Shown here: positions 1 to 6,041 of the stretch, one piece after another
Layout of the letters: the number at the start of each line of letters is the position of its first letter
Position numbering within the stretch: the first letter of the stretch is position 1
From: Campylobacter sp.
GTDB lineage: Bacteria > Campylobacterota > Campylobacteria > Campylobacterales > Campylobacteraceae
Length of the DNA stretch: 6,120 nucleotides
NCBI GenBank assembly: GCA_017506845.1
Contig: JAFVMP010000044.1
Location: 1 to 6,120 of the forward strand
Reading direction: 5' to 3'
Notes under the pieces: model-generated
What the model saw: only the letters and a program-made list of their open reading frames with translations
Databases searched by the model: none
Told to the model about the DNA's origin: nothing
Position numbers and translations under genes: made by a program

Positions 1-825
1 ATCTAAAATTGTGCTTGGCTGATTATGGTCATAAAACATACCAATACCGCCATGATTTTGTCCTACAACTAGCTTTGTTGCACCAAAATTATAAGCTGTT
101 AAACACTCTAAAACTGGATTTATATGATTGCTAAATAGATAGGTATTTTCAAAAGGCACAATCATAACTCGCTCACTAGGCAAGAAGTTACTTACAAAAT
201 ACTCTAGCGTTTTTTGTCTTAATTTAAAATCAATATTTCTTTTACTATCTAAAGTGCGGATTAAAAAGATAATAGTGATATCAGCCTTATCTATTGTCAT
301 TCTCACAAGTCTTTCATGCAATCTATGAAACGGATCGGCTGTTAGCATTAAGGCAGTTACTTTTTGATAATTTTTCTCTTTTATTGTGTTTAAGACGCTT
401 TTTTTAATCTTGGCTAGTGTATTATCATAAATCTCAAATTCTCCACTTACAGCATATTTGCCTGTTTTATTATCCTCATCTAATTCAACCTCTCTAGCAG
501 CAAAAATACTATTATGAGGATTTTCAAGCTTATAAACAGATGAGACAACCATATGACCAACTATATTTCCATTTAGTGCAAATTCAAGCTTTTGTCCTTG
601 AGTAACTGATCTTATTATGGCTTGATTTCTTCTGCCAAATGGTGCAAAGGTATAGGCATACGGCATCGGCTCACCTCTAAAATATCCAGTTTGATAAACC
701 GTTTTAGCCTCATTAGCGTCCATAAGCCTTTTAAATTTACCTAAAATTTGATTTTTGATAAGACCTAAGGTGCCATATGTATCTTGATTGATATTTATAA
801 TATTACTTCTGTCTGTAGATATCAT
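1..825 (-). CDS. Sulfate adenylyltransferase (ATP sulfurylase)-like protein, C-terminus cut by window edge
   Basis: I read 275 codons from an ATG at 823-825 to the left edge with no stop; ATP sulfurylases are usually near 390 residues, so roughly the last quarter is missing. Residues 1-150 fit the N-terminal PUA-like domain, and about 155-275 fit the nucleotidyl-transferase domain. The family HxxH motif is present (TADPFHRLH, H167 and H170), as is a counterpart of GRDHAG (GQNHGG, 255-260). Canonical ATP sulfurylase joins sulfate to ATP to give adenosine phosphosulfate in the cytoplasm. Here the usual QxRNPxHxxH reads LxTADPFHRLH and GRDH reads GQNH, so catalysis of that reaction is doubtful. 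The start lies inside the end of the regulator gene (23-base overlap), with a purine-rich stretch just upstream. It is the last visible gene of the ispDF-cemR unit. A homologue follows the same regulator in C. jejuni (Cj1609, from memory). Family assignment is good; substrate is unsure. Confidence 0.82.
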   Translation of the reverse strand, partial: MISTDRSNIININQDTYGTLGLIKNQILGKFKRLMDANEAKTVYQTGYFRGEPMPYAYTFAPFGRRNQAIIRSVTQGQKLEFALNGNIVGHMVVSSVYKLENPHNSIFAAREVELDEDNKTGKYAVSGEFEIYDNTLAKIKKSVLNTIKEKNYQKVTALMLTADPFHRLHERLVRMTIDKADITIIFLIRTLDSKRNIDFKLRQKTLEYFVSNFLPSERVMIVPFENTYLFSNHINPVLECLTAYNFGATKLVVGQNHGGIGMFYDHNQPSTILD

Positions 826-1675
826 GCCTTTTTCTTCTTTCCCATATAGATTTACGCGATATTCCAAGCTTTTTTGATATCTCAGTATCTGGCAAGATAT
901 CTTGATATAATAAAATCATCTGCTTAACATACTCATCAATTGATAATATATCACTCATCATAGCAGCACGCGGCTCACCTAACATCATAAAATTAAATCC
1001 TATATGATCACTTGCGCTATGAACTATAGTTGGCGTACCTCGCAAAGAATCAAGCATATTAGCCCTTGCATCTAAGCTAAGCTCATCAATATTTCTAATA
1101 TATATAAAGCTATTTGGCAATAAAGCCTTAATATCAAAGCCAAGCTTAGCATCTACAATCTTGCAGTTTAATCCGCTCTCTTTAGCATAGCTAAAAACAA
1201 AACCATCGCTAATTTGAATTTTGCTAGAGTGAATAATAAGTGGTAATTTAATCTTTTTATGGTCTAAACTAGCTGGTTTATTAATTATCATAGCCGATTC
1301 TAGCATAATACTATAGGTTTCATTTAACATCTCATAGCGTTTAAATGATTCAAAAAATTTAATCTTTCTAACTAACTCTTCTATCATAAAAGGCTTTTGG
1401 ATATAATCACTTACTCCAGCTTTCATCGGATTTGATACAGTATCAGAGCTAATATAACTAATAAGCAAGATAATAATTGAGTTTTTATGATTTTCTATAA
1501 CCTTATAAAACTCATTTGAATTAAAGCTTGTAGATAACAGCACAACATCATATCTATCATCTCTTAAAGCCTCAAATATATGAGTAGCAATCTCGCAACT
1601 ATATCCAAATTCAACTAACTTACTAGCGATACTTTGAGCTAGGTAAATCTCATTTTCTACTATTAAAACTCTCAT
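803..1675 (-). CDS. cemR: Atypical orphan response regulator, HP1021/CemR (Cj1608) family
   Basis: This 290-residue protein starts with a receiver-like domain (about 1-115). The phosphorylatable aspartate position is Ser48 (DVVLLSTSF), while E7/E9, S73 and K94 (QKPF) keep the fold's other landmarks, so normal phosphorylation is not expected. The middle part (about 140-225) resembles a worn-down NtrC-type AAA+ domain. Residues 264-286 form a Fis-like helix-turn-helix (TEISKKLGISRKSIWERRKR) that should bind DNA. It contains only two cysteines, C27 and C171. In Helicobacter pylori HP1021 binds oriC and many promoters and responds to redox state; in C. jejuni the homologue Cj1608, called CemR, affects energy metabolism. 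The neighbour ispDF is the same in those genomes, which supports orthology. Its start codon overlaps the ispDF stop (ATGA), indicating translational coupling. No histidine kinase gene is nearby, as expected for an orphan. Confident on the family; targets in this organism are inferred. Confidence 0.9.
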   Translation of the reverse strand: MRVLIVENEIYLAQSIASKLVEFGYSCEIATHIFEALRDDRYDVVLLSTSFNSNEFYKVIENHKNSIIILLISYISSDTVSNPMKAGVSDYIQKPFMIEELVRKIKFFESFKRYEMLNETYSIMLESAMIINKPASLDHKKIKLPLIIHSSKIQISDGFVFSYAKESGLNCKIVDAKLGFDIKALLPNSFIYIRNIDELSLDARANMLDSLRGTPTIVHSASDHIGFNFMMLGEPRAAMMSDILSIDEYVKQMILLYQDILPDTEISKKLGISRKSIWERRKRHDIYRQK

Positions 1676-2787
1676 ACCCTAGTCCAATCAAAATATTTTA
1701 AATTTGCACTAGCCATTACAGCAACTCCCTCGCCACGCCCGGTAAATCCTAGCTTCTCACTTGTAGTAGCTTTTATATTTACTCTAAATCTATTTATCCT
1801 CATTACATCTGCTATGGTTTTTGCCATTTCATCTTTATATGGCGATATCTTTGGTTTTTCGCAGATTATGGTTATATCAACATTGATAATCTCAAAGCCA
1901 ATAGATCTTACAAACTCTACGCTACGCTCAAGCAAGATTTTAGAATCAATACCTTTAAATTTCATATCAGTATCTGGGAAAAGTTGGCCAATATCAGGTG
2001 CGCCAGCCGCTCCTAAAATCGCATCACAAAGTGCATGAATAGCTACATCGCCATCACTATGAGCCTTAAAAGCCTTATTAAATGGCACTTTAACTCCAGC
2101 TAAATTTAAATAATCACCCTCGCAAAATGCATGCACATCAAAACCATTTCCACAAAATATATCAGATGATGGAGGCTCGATATTTAAAAGCTTTAAATCA
2201 TCTTTATAAGTAAGCTTTCTAGCTCTCTCATCGCCCTCTACATACCATACCTTACCACCAATAGCAGCAATAGCTGAGCTATCATCTGTATAGATAATAT
2301 CGCTATTTAATGCTTGTTTTAATATATTTGTTTTAGATAGTTGCGGGGTTTGAATTCGCTTTAACTCATCTCTATTTATATACTCGCTACCATAAGCTAC
2401 TGTATCGCTTACTTTTAATGCTGGGACGATACAATCGGCTAAATTTGCATCTTTTATCAATCTTTTAATCAATACATCTGGTATATCTATTCTAGCTATA
2501 TCGCTTACCATCACATAGTCGCTGCTAATGTGATTTAATGCATTTTTAAGGCTATCTTGGCGAGTTGAGCCACCTTGAATAAATTTAATATTTGAAGCAA
2601 ATCTTGACATATATTCACACTCATTGCTAACTACAATAATCTCTTTGAAATTATAATTTGAGCTTATATTTTTCGTAGCTTTTAGCCATAATGGATCATC
2701 GCCAGTGCGTAACCACTGCTTTTTGGTCGCTAGGCCAAATCTTGTAGAACTTCCAGCACCTAGCATTACTAAAGAGATATCAATCAA
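1672..2787 (-). CDS. ispDF: Bifunctional IspD/IspF: MEP cytidylyltransferase and MEcPP synthase
   Basis: The 371-residue fusion performs two steps of the cytoplasmic MEP isoprenoid pathway: CTP plus methylerythritol phosphate to CDP-ME, and CDP-ME 2-phosphate to the cyclic diphosphate MEcPP. Residues 1-205 are IspD, with the nucleotide-binding loop LGAGSSTRF (9-17), K23, VSDIAR (94-99), PALKVSDT (122-129) and TDDSSAI (167-173). Residues 212-371 are IspF, with metal ligands D217 and H219 (GFDVH) and H251, AHSDGD (242-247), FPDTD (270-274), and TTSEKLGFTGRGEGVA (341-356) at the CDP site. All key residues are present, so both activities should work. Fused IspDF is usual in epsilonproteobacteria. 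The start is TTG at 2787, chosen because AGGA lies six bases upstream and the N-terminus then matches IspD; no in-frame ATG fits upstream. It is the first gene of the minus-strand unit, with a good promoter just ahead, and its stop overlaps the next start (ATGA). Confidence 0.96.
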   Translation of the reverse strand: MIDISLVMLGAGSSTRFGLATKKQWLRTGDDPLWLKATKNISSNYNFKEIIVVSNECEYMSRFASNIKFIQGGSTRQDSLKNALNHISSDYVMVSDIARIDIPDVLIKRLIKDANLADCIVPALKVSDTVAYGSEYINRDELKRIQTPQLSKTNILKQALNSDIIYTDDSSAIAAIGGKVWYVEGDERARKLTYKDDLKLLNIEPPSSDIFCGNGFDVHAFCEGDYLNLAGVKVPFNKAFKAHSDGDVAIHALCDAILGAAGAPDIGQLFPDTDMKFKGIDSKILLERSVEFVRSIGFEIINVDITIICEKPKISPYKDEMAKTIADVMRINRFRVNIKATTSEKLGFTGRGEGVAVMASANLKYFDWTRV

Positions 2788-2793
2788 AATATG

Positions 2794-2800
2794 TCCTAAA
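2794..2800 (-). promoter_or_regulatory. Ribosome binding site deciding the TTG start of ispDF
   Basis: On the minus strand this reads TTTAGGA, and the AGGA core sits six bases before TTG at 2785-2787. It supports a TTG start giving MIDISLVML. The next in-frame ATG is M8, which would cut into the first strand of the IspD nucleotide-binding fold, so it is a poor alternative. Confidence 0.7.
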
Positions 2801-2810
2801 TTTAAAATTA

Positions 2811-2817
2811 TGTTACA
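2811..2817 (+). promoter_or_regulatory. Candidate HP1021/CemR box over the ispDF-cemR transcription start
   Basis: The plus strand reads TGTTACA, an exact match to the H. pylori HP1021 box TGTT[TA]C[TA] as I recall it. It starts two bases past the -10 hexamer of the minus-strand promoter and covers the predicted start point, a place where a bound protein would repress. The gene for this regulator is second in that unit. The motif is only seven bases and AT-rich, so a chance match is possible. Confidence 0.4.
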
Positions 2818-2819
2818 AA

Positions 2820-2825
2820 ATTATA
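2820..2825 (-). promoter_or_regulatory. Sigma-70 -10 element of the ispDF-cemR-sulfurylase unit
   Basis: The minus strand reads GTG followed by a perfect TATAAT. Upstream are alternating A/T-rich tracts without a clear -35 box, which is the known style of Campylobacter housekeeping promoters. Transcription would begin near 2812-2814, leaving a leader of about 26 bases before the TTG start. No other hexamer close to the gene matches as well. Confidence 0.65.
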
Positions 2826-3028
2826 CACTTTTTTTAATTTTATTTGACTGAAAGTAAAACAAATTTTAATCACAATTTAGCCATTTAATAGCCTAAATTT
2901 AGATATTTTAAAAGTATTACAATCCAAATTTACTTACAAATAAGACTTAAAACAGATATTTAAGATATATTAAATTTAAGCTTTTTACTGTGTAGCTTCT
3001 TCCCAGTTATATTGATAAAAGCTTGATT

Positions 3029-3035
3029 TGTAACA
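3029..3035 (-). promoter_or_regulatory. Second candidate HP1021/CemR box in the divergent intergenic region
   Basis: The plus strand reads TGTAACA, so the minus strand is TGTTACA, identical to the box at 2811-2817 and in opposite orientation. It lies about 100 bases upstream of the candidate thiC -10 element and about 200 bases behind the ispDF promoter. Two identical exact matches in one 387-base intergenic region suggest a regulatory site, but this is weak alone. Confidence 0.3.
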
Positions 3036-3137
3036 TAAAAACCAACAATATTAAAATATTAAAATAAAATCCATATCTACACCAAATTTAAATCGATAAA
3101 TGCATTTAAGAGTTATTTTGTATTTAATTATCTGTTG

Positions 3138-3143
3138 TAGAAT
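3138..3143 (+). promoter_or_regulatory. Candidate -10 element for the thiC-mrp-globin unit
   Basis: TAGAAT differs from TATAAT at one base and is preceded by T-rich DNA (3105-3128) including TTTAAGAGTT, similar to the loose upstream motif described for C. jejuni promoters. Transcription would start near 3150, giving a leader of about 25 bases. Such a leader is too short for a riboswitch. Other AT-rich hexamers farther upstream could serve instead. Confidence 0.4.
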
Positions 3144-3163
3144 TTGAGCTTTAAAACTTAAAA

Positions 3164-3168
3164 AAGGA
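3164..3168 (+). promoter_or_regulatory. Ribosome binding site of thiC
   Basis: AAGGA with a six-base gap to the ATG at 3175. It fixes the thiC start and shows that the short N-terminus is genuine and not a mis-called start. Confidence 0.75.
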
Positions 3169-3174
3169 CAGCAA

Positions 3175-4527
3175 ATGAGACAAGCGTGGTGTCAAAAACG
3201 CCAAAATGATCCTACTCCAACTCAGATGTATTATGCTAAAAATGGCATAATAACTGAAGAAATGGAGTATGTAGCAAACATAGAAAAGCTAGAAGCTACC
3301 AAGGTTAGAGAGCTAGTCGCAAGTGGCAAGCTTATAATCCCAGCTAATATCAATCACCACAATCTAATCCCAATGGCAATAGGTAGAGCAGTAACTTGTA
3401 AAATAAATGCAAATATAGGCTCAAGTGCGATAATTAGCAATATAAATGAAGAGATAGAAAAGCTAAATGTCTGTTTAAAATATGGAGCCGATACTGTAAT
3501 GGATCTAAGCACTGGCGGCGATTTAGATGCTATTAGAAGAGCAATTATAGCAAATTCAACTGTGCCAATTGGTACTGTACCAATCTATCAAATAATCCAC
3601 GATATCAAAGATTTAGACAATCTAACTCCACAAATTATGCTTGATTGCATAGAAAAACAAGCAAAACAAGGCGTAAGCTACTTTACAATTCATGCTGGAT
3701 TTTTGCTTGAGTTTATGCCATTAGTAGCTAAGCGTAAAATGGGAATTGTCAGCCGTGGTGGAAGCTTGATGGCTAGCTGGATGATGAAACATCATAAAGA
3801 AAATCCATTTTACACTGCATTTGATGATATATGCGATATATGTGCTAAATACGATGTTGCTCTATCTCTTGGTGATAGTTTGCGTCCTGGTTGCCTTGCT
3901 GATGCTAGTGATGAGGCTCAAATGGCTGAGCTAAAAGAGCTTGGAAATCTAACTAGAAGAGCCTGGGCAAAAAATGTTCAAGTAATGGTAGAAGGCCCTG
4001 GGCATGTGCCATTTAATCAGATTGAATTTAATATGAAAGAACAGCAAAGACTCTGTGATGATGCTCCATTTTATATCCTTGGGCCATTGCCTACTGATAT
4101 TGGTGCTGGATATGATCATATCACAAGTGCTATTGGTGGAACTATGGCTGCATATCATGGTGCTAGTATGTTATGCTATGTTACGCCTAAAGAGCATCTA
4201 GGATTACCAAACGCAAAAGATGTAAGAGATGGCATAATAGCTCACAAAATTGCAGCTCACTCAGCCGATATCGCATTAAATCGCCCAGGCGCCATAGATA
4301 GAGATCACGCTATGAGCGACGCAAGATATAAATTTGAGTGGAACAAACAGTTTGAATTAGCCTTAGATCCAGATAAAGCAAGAGAATTACACGATGAGAG
4401 CCTTCCTCAAGATGTATTTAAAGAGGCTGAGTTTTGTTCTATGTGTGGGCCTAAATTTTGTGCTTATAAAATCTCTCAAGAGATAGCAAAAAATGAATGC
4501 AAAGATTATCCAAAGGAGCAAAAATGA
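3175..4527 (+). CDS. thiC: Phosphomethylpyrimidine synthase ThiC (short form)
   Basis: ThiC turns aminoimidazole ribotide into HMP-phosphate, the pyrimidine half of thiamine, using a [4Fe-4S] cluster and S-adenosylmethionine in the cytoplasm. The protein has 450 residues, the short form lacking the long N-terminal extension of many proteobacterial ThiCs. Visible motifs are MDLSTGGD (109-116), HAGF (173-176), SRGGS (193-197), GDSLRPGC (233-240), EGPGH (273-277), [13 protein letters not shown] (303-315), PKEHLGLP (338-345) and the cluster motif CSMCGPKFC (C421, C424, C429; Cx2Cx4C). H277 and H341 are the likely metal-binding histidines; their 64-residue spacing equals that of the Caulobacter enzyme as I recall it. 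Nothing catalytic is missing. It begins a plus-strand unit and overlaps mrp by ATGA. I see no TPP riboswitch ahead. In C. jejuni thiC lies elsewhere (Cj0453, from memory), so its place between ispDF and mrp is a lineage-specific arrangement. Confidence 0.97.
   Translation: MRQAWCQKRQNDPTPTQMYYAKNGIITEEMEYVANIEKLEATKVRELVASGKLIIPANINHHNLIPMAIGRAVTCKINANIGSSAIISNINEEIEKLNVCLKYGADTVMDLSTGGDLDAIRRAIIANSTVPIGTVPIYQIIHDIKDLDNLTPQIMLDCIEKQAKQGVSYFTIHAGFLLEFMPLVAKRKMGIVSRGGSLMASWMMKHHKENPFYTAFDDICDICAKYDVALSLGDSLRPGCLADASDEAQMAELKELGNLTRRAWAKNVQVMVEGPGHVPFNQIEFNMKEQQRLCDDAPFYILGPLPTDIGAGYDHITSAIGGTMAAYHGASMLCYVTPKEHLGLPNAKDVRDGIIAHKIAAHSADIALNRPGAIDRDHAMSDARYKFEWNKQFELALDPDKARELHDESLPQDVFKEAEFCSMCGPKFCAYKISQEIAKNECKDYPKEQK
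4513..4518 (+). promoter_or_regulatory. Ribosome binding site deciding the mrp start
   Basis: AAGGAG, five bases before the ATG at 4524, lies inside the thiC coding end. It supports the start at 4524 over an in-frame ATG at 4497 that has no comparable site and would add nine residues unlike the family N-terminus. Confidence 0.75.
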
Positions 4528-5597
4528 GTAATGAAGAAATTTTAAATTCACTTCAAAGCATAATCTATCCTGGCTTTAAAAAAAGTATTGTAGATTTTGG
4601 TTTTGTCAAATCAACTGATCCTAAAATAGTTGTAGAGATTACATCAGCCAAACCTGAAGTTGCTCAAACTATCAAAAATGAGATAGAAAAGCTAAATTTA
4701 GGCAAAGAGATAGAGATTATCGCACCAAAGCCTCAAACCCAGCAATCAAATTCACAAAGCGGGAAAAATATCGCTCCTCAAATTAAAAATTTTGTAATGG
4801 TAAGCAGTGGAAAAGGTGGAGTAGGCAAATCTACAACTACTTTAAATCTAGCTATCTCACTTGCTAAACAGGGCAAAAAAGTCGGTCTATTAGACGCTGA
4901 TATATATGGTCCAAATATACCTAGAATGTTAGGCGTACAGGGTCGCCAACCTGAAGTAGAAGGACAAAAATTAAAACCACTTCAAACTCATGGTATTGAG
5001 ATGATGAGTATGGGGCTATTAATAGAAGATGGTCAAGGCCTTATGTGGAGAGGCGCAATGATTATGAAGGCAATCACTCAACTACTAAATGAAGTATTAT
5101 GGAGTGAGCTTGATATCTTGCTGCTTGATATGCCTCCAGGAACAGGCGATGCGCAAATAACTCTAGCTCAAAGCGTACCAGTAACGGCTGGAATTTGCGT
5201 TACTACTCCTCAAACTGTGGCTTTAGATGACTCAGCTAGAAGTCTTGATATGTTTGAAAAACTTCATATCCCAGTAGCTGGAGTGATAGAAAATATGAGC
5301 GGATTTATCTGCCCTGATAATGGCAAGGAGTATGATATATTTGGCAAAGGTGGAGCTGATGCCTTAGCAAGCGAATATGATACAACTATACTAGCTCAAA
5401 TTCCTATAGAACCATCTGTAAGAATTGGTGGAGATAGTGGCAAACCTGTAAGCTTTTATGAACCAAATTCAATTAGCGCAAAAAGATATGATGAAGCCGC
5501 AACAAAATTATGGAAAATTATAGAAGATATAAATGCAAATGGTGGTGCTGATAACTCAGCTATTCAGCCAGATATGAATAAATCTGGATGTCATTAA
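4524..5597 (+). CDS. mrp: Mrp/ApbC-family iron-sulfur cluster carrier ATPase
   Basis: The 357-residue cytoplasmic P-loop ATPase of the Mrp/ApbC/NBP35 family is expected to bind and hand over [4Fe-4S] clusters to client proteins as a dimer. Residues 1-70 form the MIP18/DUF59 domain. A low-complexity Gln/Ser linker (about 71-82) follows. The ATPase core starts near 89, with the deviant Walker [11 protein letters not shown] (95-104, including the signature K97 and K102), [10 protein letters not shown] (122-131), and [11 protein letters not shown] (199-209). The tail ADNSAIQP is also typical of epsilonproteobacterial Mrp. Family members usually carry CxxC after ENMSGF; here it reads CPDN, leaving only C263, and the other cysteines are C225 and C356 near the C-terminus. 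The start overlaps the thiC stop (ATGA), so translation is probably coupled. Salmonella apbC mutants are thiamine-requiring through poor ThiC maturation, so ThiC is a plausible client. The globin gene follows after 25 bases. Confidence 0.95.
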   Translation: MSNEEILNSLQSIIYPGFKKSIVDFGFVKSTDPKIVVEITSAKPEVAQTIKNEIEKLNLGKEIEIIAPKPQTQQSNSQSGKNIAPQIKNFVMVSSGKGGVGKSTTTLNLAISLAKQGKKVGLLDADIYGPNIPRMLGVQGRQPEVEGQKLKPLQTHGIEMMSMGLLIEDGQGLMWRGAMIMKAITQLLNEVLWSELDILLLDMPPGTGDAQITLAQSVPVTAGICVTTPQTVALDDSARSLDMFEKLHIPVAGVIENMSGFICPDNGKEYDIFGKGGADALASEYDTTILAQIPIEPSVRIGGDSGKPVSFYEPNSISAKRYDEAATKLWKIIEDINANGGADNSAIQPDMNKSGCH

Positions 5598-5622
5598 TAA
5601 ATCAAATTTAATAAGGATAAAA

Positions 5623-5997
5623 ATGAAATATAACGAAATTACAAGTGAGAATATTGCAGAGCTTATGGAGAGCTTTTATGAAGCAATTAGAGAAGATGAG
5701 ACTGGTCTAGGCGATATATTTAACCACAAAATCGGCACAACCGAAGAGGAGTGGGATGCACATAAGGCTAAAATTGGTGAGTTTTGGAAAGGCGTGTTAA
5801 TTGGTGAGAGTACATTTAGAGGCAATCCTATGCAAGCTCATATGAATCTTGATCCATTTCCACCTGAGCTATTTGATAATTGGTTAAATTTATTCAAAGA
5901 GAGTCTAAATAGCATTTATGAACCACAAATTGCTGATATGATTTTAATGCGCGCTCAAATGATCGCAAGTAGATTTAAATCAGTTTTATACTCATAA
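5623..5997 (+). CDS. ctb: Group III truncated haemoglobin, Ctb-like
   Basis: This 124-residue protein matches the group III truncated globins, closest in my memory to C. jejuni Ctb (Cj0465c), including the stretches EEWDAHKAKIGEFW (42-55), DPFPPELFDNW (77-87) and RAQMIAS (110-116). H73, in QAHMNLDPFP, is the expected haem-iron ligand (F8). Distal-pocket residues Y19 (B10), H47 (E7) and W87 (G8) are retained. Length is normal for the family. Ctb is a cytoplasmic haem protein linked to nitric oxide stress and to oxygen handling at low oxygen. AAGGA at 5613-5617 lies five bases before the ATG. Only 25 bases separate it from mrp, with no promoter or NssR-type palindrome (TTAAC-N-GTTAA) visible there, so it probably rides on the thiC-mrp transcript. 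That differs from the nitrosative-stress control known for C. jejuni ctb. The function in this organism is inferred. Confidence 0.93.
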   Translation: MKYNEITSENIAELMESFYEAIREDETGLGDIFNHKIGTTEEEWDAHKAKIGEFWKGVLIGESTFRGNPMQAHMNLDPFPPELFDNWLNLFKESLNSIYEPQIADMILMRAQMIASRFKSVLYS

Positions 5998-5998
5998 T

Positions 5999-6026
5999 TA
6001 AATCCAGCCAAATTTGGCTGGATTTA
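5999..6026. terminator. Perfect palindrome, probable bidirectional terminator
   Basis: Two complementary 14-base arms (TAAATCCAGCCAAA and its complement) meet with no interruption, forming a hairpin with a GC-rich middle (CCAGCC/GGCTGG) and AT-rich flanks. It starts two bases after the globin stop codon and lies 15 bases past the stop of the convergent gene on the other strand. The T-run is short on both strands (ATTTA), so it is not an ideal intrinsic terminator, but position and symmetry suit ending both transcripts. Confidence 0.75.
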
Positions 6027-6041
6027 GCTAAATATTATCTG

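Larger units (their letters stand above)
2788..3174. other. Divergent intergenic region between ispDF and thiC
   Basis: These 387 bases are very AT-rich and carry no credible gene. They hold the ispDF promoter and ribosome binding site, the two candidate CemR boxes, a candidate thiC promoter and ribosome binding site, a 10-base-pair stem (2976-2985 with 3017-3026, one G-T pair) around a 31-nucleotide loop, and a short period-8 run of ATATTAAA at 3048-3066. I found no TPP riboswitch signature (CTGAGA, CTGATCTGG), no tRNA and no classical -35 box. The stretch about 2860-2970 shows nothing I can name. Confidence 0.8.

Noticed and set aside
1814..2038. Plus-strand 74-codon open frame
   Set aside because: It lies wholly inside ispDF on the other strand, where all IspF motifs are intact; it shows no family likeness.
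3048..3066. Period-8 ATATTAAA tandem repeat
   Set aside because: Just over two copies of an all-A/T unit in AT-rich intergenic DNA is ordinary low complexity.
3100..3147. Fifteen-codon hydrophobic peptide upstream of thiC (MHLRVILYLI...)
   Set aside because: There is no ribosome binding site, it overlaps the candidate promoter, and such short open frames are expected by chance.
2788..3174. TPP riboswitch ahead of thiC
   Set aside because: I looked for the conserved CTGAGA and CTGATCTGG-type segments on the plus strand and found neither; the likely leader is also too short.
3949..4158. Minus-strand 69-codon open frame
   Set aside because: It is antisense to a highly conserved part of thiC and shows no recognisable motif or ribosome binding site.
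4497..4523. Longer Mrp starting at the in-frame ATG at 4497
   Set aside because: It would overlap thiC by 31 bases, lacks a good ribosome binding site, and adds residues unlike the family; AAGGAG clearly serves the ATG at 4524.
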